From assembly GCA_965662355.1 (NCBI GenBank), contig CBFIHP010000008.1:1-64000 (forward strand): 64,000 nt of DNA. Direction: 5' to 3'. The DNA comes from GCA-2683825 sp965662355 (GTDB lineage Bacteria > Planctomycetota > UBA1135 > GCA-002686595). Shown here in pieces: positions 27,744 through 35,651 of the stretch (positions within the stretch are counted from its first letter, which is position 1; each line of letters begins with the position of its first letter). The translations under genes were made by a program, and so were the position numbers. The notes beneath the pieces were generated by a model that was given only the letters and a program-made list of their open reading frames with translations, did no database searches and was not told the DNA's origin.

Positions 27744-28600
27744 GAATCGAGGACAGGGGACTCGAGGCCGTGAAAGAAGAAGCCACGGAGCTTGCGGGGG
27801 ATGGTCTCAAGATCGAACACGACGAAGAAGTCGATCGTACCGAAGTCCGCATCGATCGCCGGAGGCCCACAGGACTTGGCGCCGTAGCGCAGGTACGTGT
27901 GAAACAACTTCGGCGTTTCGATCGAATCGAGGGCGACCGAATCCGGCGGTCGGGCTCCGCAGGAGTGCATGGCGTGGGGATAGACCTTGAAGTCATCGTG
28001 CACGTAGCCCGTGCGATCGAGCTTGCGCTCCATGGCCCAGCCCTCTTTCGGGTCCTGGGACGTCAGGGAACAGCAACCGAAGAAGTAGCGCTTGGAACTC
28101 CAGACCAGATAGGAAGCCAATCCACGCCACAGTGCGAAGAGTGCCGTTCCGTTGCGATGCTCGCGCAGGATGCAGGCACGGCCCAGCTCGACGCTGTCAC
28201 TGATCATCGTGTCCGGCAGATGCGTCAGATCGAACTCACCGTCGCAGTAGAAGCCGCGCCCCTCGCGCGCCATCTCGGAGGTCATCAGTCGGTAGGTACC
28301 GACCACTTGATCCAGCTTGCGGTCGATCAGGAGCAGGTGATGGCAGTAGGCGTCGAAAGGGTCGCGGTCAAAGCCGCTCTCCTCCGAGGACGCCAAGCCC
28401 TCCTCGAGCTCCACGTTGAACACCTCGAAACGCAGCTTTTGAGCCGCCTCGCGGTCCTCCTCGGTGCGCGCGAAGCGAACATCGTAAGGGCCCTCGACAA
28501 GCTCCAGAATGCCGTGGGGATAGGGCACCCCGGCGAGCTCTTCACGGAACTCGTCCTGCGGGGGTTGCCCCAGTCCCTGGGTTTTCGGTTTGTCGTTCAC
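27740..28600 (-). CDS. GNAT-fold N-acyltransferase, OlsB/hemolysin-like
   Basis: About 286 residues. The start GTG 28600 follows a GTGAGG ribosome-binding-like sequence five bases after the previous stop; the open frame further upstream is only an out-of-frame shadow of the preceding gene. The core has the OlsB/autoinducer-synthase-like pattern: KLRFEVFNVELEEG, VVGTYRLM, SVELGRACILREHRNG and YFFGCCSLTS. This superfamily takes acyl groups from acyl-ACP and puts them on an amino acid, in OlsB to give lyso-ornithine lipid. Its stop overlaps the PlsC start. The pair suggests an aminolipid made without phosphorus, but the amino acid is not determined. Confidence 0.85.
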   Translation of the reverse strand: MNDKPKTQGLGQPPQDEFREELAGVPYPHGILELVEGPYDVRFARTEEDREAAQKLRFEVFNVELEEGLASSEESGFDRDPFDAYCHHLLLIDRKLDQVVGTYRLMTSEMAREGRGFYCDGEFDLTHLPDTMISDSVELGRACILREHRNGTALFALWRGLASYLVWSSKRYFFGCCSLTSQDPKEGWAMERKLDRTGYVHDDFKVYPHAMHSCGARPPDSVALDSIETPKLFHTYLRYGAKSCGPPAIDADFGTIDFFVVFDLETIPRKLRGFFFHGLESPVLDS

Positions 28601-28605
28601 GTTCC

Positions 28606-29064
28606 TCACTCTAGCCTGCGAAAGCCCCCCGGATCGGCACGGAGGGCCAGTAGATCCCCGTAGCGTATGACTTCTCCCTTGATTTCCAGCGGCTCGGACA
28701 CGAAGTCGAGCACCTCCCGGTTCACGGGCTCGCCCGTGGGCGAGAGCAAAAGCAGGTAGCGCGCGTTGCCCTGGCCGTCTCTGACCCAGAAAACCGGCGC
28801 TATCCCGCCCGAGATGCAGCGCATGGCAGAGGTCCGGTGGGACTTCGAAAAACCGGGGTTCATGACCCCGAAAAAGCACTTGCTGTCGGCGATCGTGCCC
28901 CGCAGCGTGTATTCGCCCAGGGATTCCGGGGTCGCCTTGGGCAAGGGTTGTCCGGGCCTGGCCTTTTCGATGGGGCCCTGCGCTACCTCGATCAGGGTCT
29001 GGCCGTCGCGGTAGATCAGGGTCCCCTCGAGGAGCACGCGCTCTCCGACGTGGGCCAGGACCAT
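28606..29064 (-). CDS. Conserved small Cys/His-motif protein, apparent N-terminal start problem
   Basis: The ATG frame encodes 152 residues with KCFFGVMNPG, then HRTSAMRCISGGIAPVF, a Cys-x(n)-His-x(n)-Cys signature, and RGTLIYRD-like beta elements (here EGTLIYRDGQTLIEV). I recall uncharacterised proteobacterial proteins with the same motifs but cannot name the family. In-frame sequence upstream of ATG 29064 still looks like the family (EYPLVAVGKFGAAE) and is open to a TGA at 29194-29196, yet contains no ATG, GTG or TTG. The true start may be a CTG (29151 or 29097), or the N-terminus has been lost. Lies between the deacetylase and GNAT genes, five bases before the latter. Confidence 0.75.
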   Translation of the reverse strand: MVLAHVGERVLLEGTLIYRDGQTLIEVAQGPIEKARPGQPLPKATPESLGEYTLRGTIADSKCFFGVMNPGFSKSHRTSAMRCISGGIAPVFWVRDGQGNARYLLLLSPTGEPVNREVLDFVSEPLEIKGEVIRYGDLLALRADPGGFRRLE

Positions 29065-29137
29065 CTCGGCGGCCCCGAACTTCCCGACCGCGACCAGGGG
29101 GTACTCCGAGGAGATCGGATACTCGCCCGCTCCCCAA

Positions 29138-29977
29138 CTAAAACCCCGCAGACGAAAGCGCGTCCCGCATACTCCCGAACCGAAAACACCGAATCAAACT
29201 CTCCAGTCGAGGAAGCGTCCGCCTGAGACCCACGTAATGTCGAAACCGCTTCAATAGCGGCGCCGGCTGGCGCGGTTGGTCCGGGTCGAATTCCCACGGG
29301 TGCAGGTAGAAGGCCGCCGGCCGACCGGCTCTATCCAGGGAACGGATCGCAGCCCGCGTGACGACACCCGGCAAGAGTCGAAAGTAGCCGCCACCTCCCA
29401 CCGGCATGTTGCGACCGAAAAGGCGGAGTGTGGCCACGGGGAACTCGAGGATGGAACCGCCGTCGCGTTCGACCCGACTGATGCCGGGTTCGAAGTCAGG
29501 CACGCCGTATACCGGATGAGTGATCGGATGGATACTGGAGTCGTATCGATAACCCCGCTTGCAGAGCACGTCGAAGGCCCAAAACGTCTCGCGGGTCAAC
29601 GTGAAGGTCGAAGCACGAAAGCCGGTGGGCCTGGGAGCCCCGGCCGCCATCAAGATCTCCTCGGTCTTCGCCAGGTCCTCGTCCAACCTGTCGGGATCGA
29701 GATCACCGAGAAAGAGGTGCTCGTAGCCGTGACTGGCGACTTCGTGTCCCCCATCGAGACAGCGCATCACGAGATCAGGACGACGCTCGGCGACCCAGCC
29801 CAGAAAGAAAAAAGTAGCCTTCGTATCGCAGCGCTCGAGCAGAGCAAGGATGCGCTCCATCCCGATGTCGATACGCGAGGGCACGTCGTCCCAATCCTCC
29901 TTCAGGAAACGCTCGCGCAGGTTGGCGACGTGGAAGAACTCCTCGACGTCGAACGACAGTCCGTGAACGACGCTCAC
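29138..29977 (-). CDS. Polysaccharide deacetylase, exosortase/PEP-CTERM-locus type
   Basis: NodB-like carbohydrate esterase of about 279 residues that removes N-acetyl groups from a polysaccharide. The start GTG 29977 overlaps the upstream glycosyltransferase stop (GTGA) and gives the expected LSFDVEEFFHV N-terminus with the metal and catalytic Asp pair region DVEE. HEVASHGYEH carries the metal-binding histidines, and FRASTFTL and YLHPWEFD match the later motifs. The C-terminal part (LKRFRHYVGLRRTLPRLESLI) is the DUF3473 region of the subfamily found in exosortase A polysaccharide loci. Cytoplasmic or periplasmic location is unclear because no signal peptide is present. Confidence 0.93.
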   Translation of the reverse strand: MSVVHGLSFDVEEFFHVANLRERFLKEDWDDVPSRIDIGMERILALLERCDTKATFFFLGWVAERRPDLVMRCLDGGHEVASHGYEHLFLGDLDPDRLDEDLAKTEEILMAAGAPRPTGFRASTFTLTRETFWAFDVLCKRGYRYDSSIHPITHPVYGVPDFEPGISRVERDGGSILEFPVATLRLFGRNMPVGGGGYFRLLPGVVTRAAIRSLDRAGRPAAFYLHPWEFDPDQPRQPAPLLKRFRHYVGLRRTLPRLESLIRCFRFGSMRDALSSAGF

Positions 29978-31176
29978 ACCACCCCCTTCAGCCCCTGCAC
30001 GGCTTCCACGACACGCCGCGCGTTTGCACACCATGTCAGATCCTTCTCCTCGATAGTACGACGCGCCGACGACCCCAGACGCCGGCGTAACTCGGCGCCG
30101 GTACCCAGCTTGACGAGCGCATCGGCCATGGCTTCGTGATCGCCGGGAGGAATCAACAGGGCATCCATGTCATGGGTCAAGACCTCGCGTAGGTTCGGTT
30201 GATCCGGAGCGATCACCGGAAGCGAGGCCGCCATGTACTCGTGCAATTTCAAGGGCGAGGCGTATGCATTGATGGCGGGAATCAGGGCCACGTCGAAGGC
30301 GTTCAGGAGCCGCGGGATATCCGCATGGGCTTTCGAACCGCAGAAGAACAGACGCTTGGAGAGGCCGCGCTCGGCCGCTTCGCGTTCGAGTTCTTCGCGC
30401 GCAGGTCCGTGTCCGATCAGGGCCAGGACCGCGTGTTGCAGATCGGGATGTTCGAGGGCGCGCAGGCAGACGTCCAGGCGATGCCAGGGCCGGTAGTAGC
30501 CGACGAATCCCAAGACGAGAGGTTCTTCACCTCCCACACGGCTCAATCCCAGCTCTTCCAGGGCCGCCTGCCGTGCAGCGGCGGGGTCGTCGAAGCGGTA
30601 GCGTTCCAGATCGACGCCGTTTGGCGTCACCAGGATGCGTTCGCGCTCGACCCCGTGCTCGACCAGCATGTCCGCCAGAACCTCGGTCACGGCGCACACA
30701 CGATCCGCGGCGCAGAAGATGAAGTCCTCGAGACGTTTCGCCAGACGGGGAAACGAAAGTCCACGGGTCTTCTGCAGCTCTAGCACCATCGGCGAGTTGA
30801 CCTCGAGGACCAGCGGCTTGCGCAAGCGCCTCGCCACCTGCACACCCGCCGCGTTCCCGAAAGCGTAGCGCTCATAGAGAAAATCCGGCTCGAAGAAGGC
30901 AGCCTCCTTCAACAACGCTTGCTTGGCGACAGCGTTGTAGCCGTACTCGGCCAGCTCGCGGGCGAAGCGCGGTAAATGCGTGACCCAGCCCCATTTCGAG
31001 CCTTTGGGTCTGGAAGCGCCGTTCGTCCCCGGATCGCTCGCCTTCTCGGTGGCCCGCTTGACCAGCGAAACTTCATGGAGCTCGTGGCCGAGGCCTTCGA
31101 AGGCGCCGGCCAAGGCGCGAATATGCACCGCCTGGCCGTCCTCGGCCTGGGTTCGGTGGTGATAGAGGATGCGCAC
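29974..31176 (-). CDS. Glycosyltransferase family 4 (first of a pair)
   Basis: Retaining GT-B glycosyltransferase of 400 residues. The N-terminal acceptor domain begins MRILYHHRTQAEDGQAVHIRAL. The donor domain contains LVTPNGVDLERY, LGFVGYYRPWHR, and the GT4 E-x7-E region around PLKLHEYMAASLPVIAPDQPNLRE. The start GTG 31176 shares one base with the previous gene's TAG. It probably adds one sugar to the lipid-linked repeat unit; donor and acceptor are not deducible. Confidence 0.92.
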   Translation of the reverse strand: MRILYHHRTQAEDGQAVHIRALAGAFEGLGHELHEVSLVKRATEKASDPGTNGASRPKGSKWGWVTHLPRFARELAEYGYNAVAKQALLKEAAFFEPDFLYERYAFGNAAGVQVARRLRKPLVLEVNSPMVLELQKTRGLSFPRLAKRLEDFIFCAADRVCAVTEVLADMLVEHGVERERILVTPNGVDLERYRFDDPAAARQAALEELGLSRVGGEEPLVLGFVGYYRPWHRLDVCLRALEHPDLQHAVLALIGHGPAREELEREAAERGLSKRLFFCGSKAHADIPRLLNAFDVALIPAINAYASPLKLHEYMAASLPVIAPDQPNLREVLTHDMDALLIPPGDHEAMADALVKLGTGAELRRRLGSSARRTIEEKDLTWCANARRVVEAVQGLKGVV

Positions 31177-32336
31177 TAGGAAGACTCCCCCAGCGCCTGC
31201 TGCAGACAGTTCTCCAGCGCGTCGAGACTGTTCTTCCAGGAAAGGTGCTCGACCATCCCCCGCAGCTCAGCGGGCTCGGGGGGTGAATCCAAGAGCGCTC
31301 TCAGTTTTCGGCCGAGAATCTCCGGGTCGCGCGTGGTCGACAGCATGCGCTCTTTTTGTCCTTGCAGAAGCTCGGCCGTGCCCCCTGCTGCTGTCGCCAG
31401 CACGGGCCTCCCCGAGGCCAGGGCTTCCAGAACGACATTCGGACGCCCTTCCCGTCGACTCGTCAGGAGCAAAGCGTCGGCAGCGCCGTACCAACTGGCG
31501 AGCTCGCTGGGTTGCACCTCGCCGATCACACGGACGCGTTCGCCCAGCCCCTCCGCTGCGACGCGCTCACGCAGCTCGGTCTCGAGCGCTCCACGGCCGA
31601 GGAAAACCAATCGATCGGTTTGGGCCGCGCCACTGACGAAGGTCGCGAGGGACAGCAGAGGATCCTTGCGCGGTATGAGGTGTCCGCAGCAAACCACCAA
31701 ACGCCCATCCTGTGTCTCGCCCAGCGCACGACGGCTAGCGCTGCGCTCCTGTGGCCGAAAGGTCTCGAGATCGACGCCGTTCGGAACCAGGTGTCCGTGT
31801 TGCCCGCGACCCCCGAGCCGATCGAGGGCGTCGACGAGGTCCTGAGAAACGCCGCACCAGCCCTTCGCCTGGGCCAGAAAACTCACCAGCTCTTCCTTCA
31901 AACCCGCCTCGCCGGCGACCTGCAACACATCGCTGCCGCGCCCCGAAACGACCAGCGGAAGGCCGACAGCCTTCAAGAGCGGCGCGCTGGCCGCCGCCGG
32001 CCAAGCGTAGTCGGCCACGACGATTTCGGGCCGGGCGCCTGCGCAGATCACGCTGGTGCCTTTGTTCGCGAAGGCCTTCGCGTTGTATCGCGCGCGCCCA
32101 GGCAAGTGCAGGTAGCGCGGCCGCTGGATCCGGATCCCGGCTCGGACTTCCTCGCCGGGCATGGCGGCCATCTCACGCCAGCTCGCACGGAACGGCCCCG
32201 GCGTCAGGGGCAGCGGTTGCACGACGGACACGTCGTGTCCCCGTTCGAGCATCCCGACCCAACGCCTCTCGGCGAAGATGCCCTCGAAGGGCTTGGGCGG
32301 TCCCGGATAGAGCGACGTCAGCACCGCGATTCTCAC
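31176..32336 (-). CDS. Glycosyltransferase family 4 (second of a pair)
   Basis: GT-B glycosyltransferase of about 386 residues. I place the start at GTG 32336, which overlaps the asparagine-synthetase-like stop (GTGA) and gives the typical N-terminus VRIAVLTSLYPG; the frame extends 20 codons further back inside the upstream gene without family similarity. HLVPNGVDLETFRP, VCCGHLIPRKDPL and the SRREGRPNVVLEALASGRPVLA region are classic GT4 signatures. Together with the next gene it would build the repeat unit of the exopolysaccharide. Confidence 0.92.
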   Translation of the reverse strand: MRIAVLTSLYPGPPKPFEGIFAERRWVGMLERGHDVSVVQPLPLTPGPFRASWREMAAMPGEEVRAGIRIQRPRYLHLPGRARYNAKAFANKGTSVICAGARPEIVVADYAWPAAASAPLLKAVGLPLVVSGRGSDVLQVAGEAGLKEELVSFLAQAKGWCGVSQDLVDALDRLGGRGQHGHLVPNGVDLETFRPQERSASRRALGETQDGRLVVCCGHLIPRKDPLLSLATFVSGAAQTDRLVFLGRGALETELRERVAAEGLGERVRVIGEVQPSELASWYGAADALLLTSRREGRPNVVLEALASGRPVLATAAGGTAELLQGQKERMLSTTRDPEILGRKLRALLDSPPEPAELRGMVEHLSWKNSLDALENCLQQALGESS

Positions 32337-34219
32337 CCGGATAGTCCTCGCACCTGATGACGTTGACGCCATCGCTCCAGAACCAAGAGACTCCACAGCA
32401 GGCGCCCGTGATCACGTCGAGCTGCGCGGTGCTCCTCGAGGTGGCGGCGCAGCACCGAACGCTGGAACCACTCCTCTGGCAAGGTCTCGATGGCGTCCGC
32501 CACCGCCGGCCCCAGTGGACCGCGCAACCAGGCGCTGAGGGGCGTATCGAAACCCCGTTTCTTGCCGTCCAGCACATCCGGTAGGACGCGCTCGCGCAAG
32601 GCCTCGCGGAAGACGTGCTTGCCGCGACCGCTGCGTACCTTCTCCGCGGCAGGCAGCGGCGCGAAACGCTCGACGAAGCGATGGTCCAGGATCGGCACGC
32701 GCACCTCCAGCGAAACGGCCATCGACGCGCGGTCGACCTTGGCCAGGATCTGATCGGGTAGGTACGTATGGAAGTCCGCGTATTGGGCGCGGTACAGAGG
32801 GTCATCGATGGCGGGGCGCCGGTAGTGTTCCGCGAAGGCCGTGAACGGATCGTGTTCGCTCAGGCGTTTTGCAAGGTCGGGGTTCAGCAGCGCCAGCGCC
32901 TCGCCGCGTTCGATGCGTGTGACGCTACGCCAATACGCTCGAGCCGGATCGTCCGCGACGTTCGTCAAGAACGTGCGCCCGCGCAGGAAACGAGGCGCCC
33001 AGTCCATGCGTGGATACATGCGCCCCAGCGTGCCGATCGCGGCGCGCCCGGAACTTCCCAGGGCCGTGCGCAAGCGATTCTCGGCCACGTCGTGTACGTA
33101 GCGCCGATACCCACCGAAGGTCTCGTCACCGCCATCCCCCGAGAGCGCGACCGTGACGTGCTCCCGTGCGACCTTCGAAACCAGATACGTGGGCACCGTC
33201 GAGGGATCCGCCAAGGGCTCGTCGTAGAACCAGGGCAAGGTCTCCAGCGCCAACCCGGGGTCGGGATCGAGCACGGTCGTCTCGTGTTGCGCACCGATGA
33301 GCGCGGCGGTCTTGCGAGCCAGATCGAGCTCGTCGTGGGAACGTTCTTGAAAGCCCACGCTACAAAGCAGCGGCGGCCTGTCGAGGCTGCGCTGCATACT
33401 GGCGGCGACGGCACTCGAATCGATGCCGCCCGAGAGAAACGCTCCCAGGGGAACCTCCGACACCAGGCGATCGGAGACGACCCGATCGAGCCATTCGAGG
33501 ACCTCCTCGCTGCTGGTGGGTCCACGCAGCGTGTCGAGCGGCAAGTCCCAGGTACGCTCGACGCGCACCGGCACACCCGGCTGCCACACGAGCACGCCCG
33601 AAGGCGGCATGCGCTTGATACCGGTCCAGGCCGATTGGGGCCCGCCGACGTAGCCCTGAACCAGATAGTCGAGGAGCGGCTCGGGAGCCATCTCGCGCGC
33701 GACCTTGCCGCTCTCGAGAATGGCCTTCGTCTCGCTACCGAAGTAGAGCCCGTCCGCGGTCTCGGCGTAGTACAGGGGCTTGATGCCCAGACGATCGCGC
33801 CCGAGGAGCATGCGCGGCTTGTCCCCGCGCACGTCGCAGATCGCGAAGGCGTACATGCCGACCAGGCGCTCGACGAGTTTCTCCCCCATCTCCTCGTACA
33901 GGTGCACGAGCATCTCGCCGTCGGAACCCGTGCGGAAACGATGGCCACGGTCCTCGAGTTCCTTGCGCAGCTCACGAAAGTTGTAGATCTCGCCGTTGAA
34001 CACGCAAAAGACGTCTCGTTCCTCGTTGAAGAGCGGTTGCCGCCCGCCAGCCACGTCGATGATCGACAGACGCCGGAAGCCCAGACCGAAGGGGCCTTGC
34101 ACGTGCACGGTCCCGTCATCCGGTCCGCGATGGGCGATCGTGTCGCTCATGAGCTGGACCAGCTCTTCGCTGGGTTGCGCTCGGGGCTCGTTCAGAGCAA
34201 TGCCGCAGAATCCGCACAT
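32333..34219 (-). CDS. asnB: Asparagine-synthetase-type glutamine amidotransferase of the polysaccharide locus
   Basis: 628 residues with an N-terminal class II glutaminase (catalytic Cys2 in MCGFCGIA, HRGPDDG, FNGEIYNF) and a C-terminal ATP-pyrophosphatase domain (PLGAFLSGGIDSS, ALSGDGGDETFGGY). Both halves look active. Asparagine synthesis is possible, but AsnB-like amidotransferases are standard members of exosortase A-type polysaccharide loci, where they are thought to amidate uronic acids. The location between the ligase-like protein and two glycosyltransferases supports this second role. It starts 20 bases after the ligase-like gene. Confidence 0.92.
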   Translation of the reverse strand: MCGFCGIALNEPRAQPSEELVQLMSDTIAHRGPDDGTVHVQGPFGLGFRRLSIIDVAGGRQPLFNEERDVFCVFNGEIYNFRELRKELEDRGHRFRTGSDGEMLVHLYEEMGEKLVERLVGMYAFAICDVRGDKPRMLLGRDRLGIKPLYYAETADGLYFGSETKAILESGKVAREMAPEPLLDYLVQGYVGGPQSAWTGIKRMPPSGVLVWQPGVPVRVERTWDLPLDTLRGPTSSEEVLEWLDRVVSDRLVSEVPLGAFLSGGIDSSAVAASMQRSLDRPPLLCSVGFQERSHDELDLARKTAALIGAQHETTVLDPDPGLALETLPWFYDEPLADPSTVPTYLVSKVAREHVTVALSGDGGDETFGGYRRYVHDVAENRLRTALGSSGRAAIGTLGRMYPRMDWAPRFLRGRTFLTNVADDPARAYWRSVTRIERGEALALLNPDLAKRLSEHDPFTAFAEHYRRPAIDDPLYRAQYADFHTYLPDQILAKVDRASMAVSLEVRVPILDHRFVERFAPLPAAEKVRSGRGKHVFREALRERVLPDVLDGKKRGFDTPLSAWLRGPLGPAVADAIETLPEEWFQRSVLRRHLEEHRAARRDHGRLLWSLLVLERWRQRHQVRGLSG

Positions 34220-34239
34220 GGCAAGGGAGAGGGCTGGGG

Positions 34240-35613
34240 TCAGGCCCCGCGAGGTAGAAAGGCCGAAACGCGCTGTCGCTTGCGGTCAAAGCCCGTCTTC
34301 TCGATTCGACGAAGCTCCGAGCGCGAGCCTTCACGCATGGGATACTTGGCGGGGTTCTTCATCTCCTGATCGGCCAGGTGACCGAACACGATGATGAGAG
34401 CTACCCAGTGGTAGAAGAGATCGAAGTGGGCGCGGTTGATGAAGGACGTTCCCACCATGAAGGTCACCAGCGATGCTTCGAACATCGTGGCGTAGTTTAT
34501 GATCCACGACGTCATATAACGTCTGGTGGCCTCCTTTCGAATTCTCCAGCACGTCCACAGGGACGAGAACATCAGGACAAAGAAGATCAGAAGGGCCGGC
34601 GTACCGCATTCGGCCCAGATCTGGAAGTAACTCGAGTGGGCCACGATGATGGCCGTGCCGTCGATCTCCTTGCGCAGGGGATTGGGGTTGTAACCGAGAT
34701 AGTGCTGGCGGAACTTGTTCAGACCGACGCCGAAGAAGGGGTTGTCGACCGCCATGCGCGTGGCGATCCCCCAGGCCCGAATCCGGCCCGCCGCCGAGCC
34801 CTCGGTCTCGTAGTCCTTGATCGTTTTCAGACGCTCGATGTAGGTATCCGGCGCCAGGAACAAGCCGGCTACCACCAGAACCATGGCGATGCCGATTCCG
34901 AGGAAGCGGTTGCGCGAGCGCCAGACCATCACCGCCGTCCCGAAGGCCAGGGCCAGGAAGCCCCCGCGGGAATGCGTGCACCCCACGGTGATGACGCTCA
35001 GCGGCAAGGCCACGAAGAAGGCACGGCGCAGTTCCGGGCGGCGCTCCGTCCATCCCAGGTGAAACAACATCGGCACGCACATGGCCATGGCCAGAGCGAA
35101 GTCGTTGTTGTCGGCGATCATGCCACCGGGACCGGTCAGGATCGGCGCACCGAGGGTCATGATGCCCCAGATTCCAGACTTCACGCCGTAGAAGCCCAAG
35201 GACAGCGCGATCACCCACAGCATCACACGCAGACGTTCCTTCGTCGAAACGACCGACGTCGTGAAGAGTGCGATGGCGATGACCTTGAAGAACTCCATCA
35301 GTCGCGAAAACTGATAGGGGGATGGTCGATAAGATAAGGCCACGCCAAGGGCTACCCACAACGCCAGAAAGAGCATGATGTAGCAACGTGGATCCGGCAG
35401 GAACCAGCGCTTGCGCTCCTTCGAAACCACGAAGCCGACCGCCGTCAGGATGGCGACGTAGTACGACCAGCGTTGGTACTTCGCGAAGCCCCACGTGAGA
35501 TCCTGGACGCGCATGTACGCGAGCCAGGAGAAGACCACCAGTCCGACGAAGGGCCTCCGATAACACGTCGGCATCAGGCCGACGATGATCATGGAGACAA
35601 CGATGTCGCGCAT
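34240..35613 (-). CDS. O-antigen ligase / polymerase-like membrane protein, exosortase-A-associated type
   Basis: Polytopic membrane protein of 457 residues with about 11-12 hydrophobic segments. The N-terminus MRDIVVSMIIVG...RRPFVGLVVFSWLAYMRVQDLTWGFA closely fits the exosortase A-associated O-glycosylation ligase subfamily. The large periplasmic loop has the Wzy_C-type motifs (GSAAGRIRAWGIA, NPFFGVGLNKFR, HSSYFQIWAECG). It would polymerise or transfer polysaccharide at the periplasmic face of the inner membrane. The cytoplasmic tail of about 45 residues is rich in Arg/Lys. It follows the Wzz gene by 38 bases. Confidence 0.9.
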   Translation of the reverse strand: MRDIVVSMIIVGLMPTCYRRPFVGLVVFSWLAYMRVQDLTWGFAKYQRWSYYVAILTAVGFVVSKERKRWFLPDPRCYIMLFLALWVALGVALSYRPSPYQFSRLMEFFKVIAIALFTTSVVSTKERLRVMLWVIALSLGFYGVKSGIWGIMTLGAPILTGPGGMIADNNDFALAMAMCVPMLFHLGWTERRPELRRAFFVALPLSVITVGCTHSRGGFLALAFGTAVMVWRSRNRFLGIGIAMVLVVAGLFLAPDTYIERLKTIKDYETEGSAAGRIRAWGIATRMAVDNPFFGVGLNKFRQHYLGYNPNPLRKEIDGTAIIVAHSSYFQIWAECGTPALLIFFVLMFSSLWTCWRIRKEATRRYMTSWIINYATMFEASLVTFMVGTSFINRAHFDLFYHWVALIIVFGHLADQEMKNPAKYPMREGSRSELRRIEKTGFDRKRQRVSAFLPRGA

Positions 35614-35651
35614 GGCGGCCCGTAGGTGTGAGGGCGGGCGTGGCTACGCCT

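Noticed and set aside
28601..29137. Upstream extension of the GNAT acyltransferase frame to TTG 29137
   Set aside because: The extension is Arg/Pro/Gly-rich, has no family similarity and is out of frame over the Cys/His protein gene. The GTG at 28600 with a nearby GAGG fits better.
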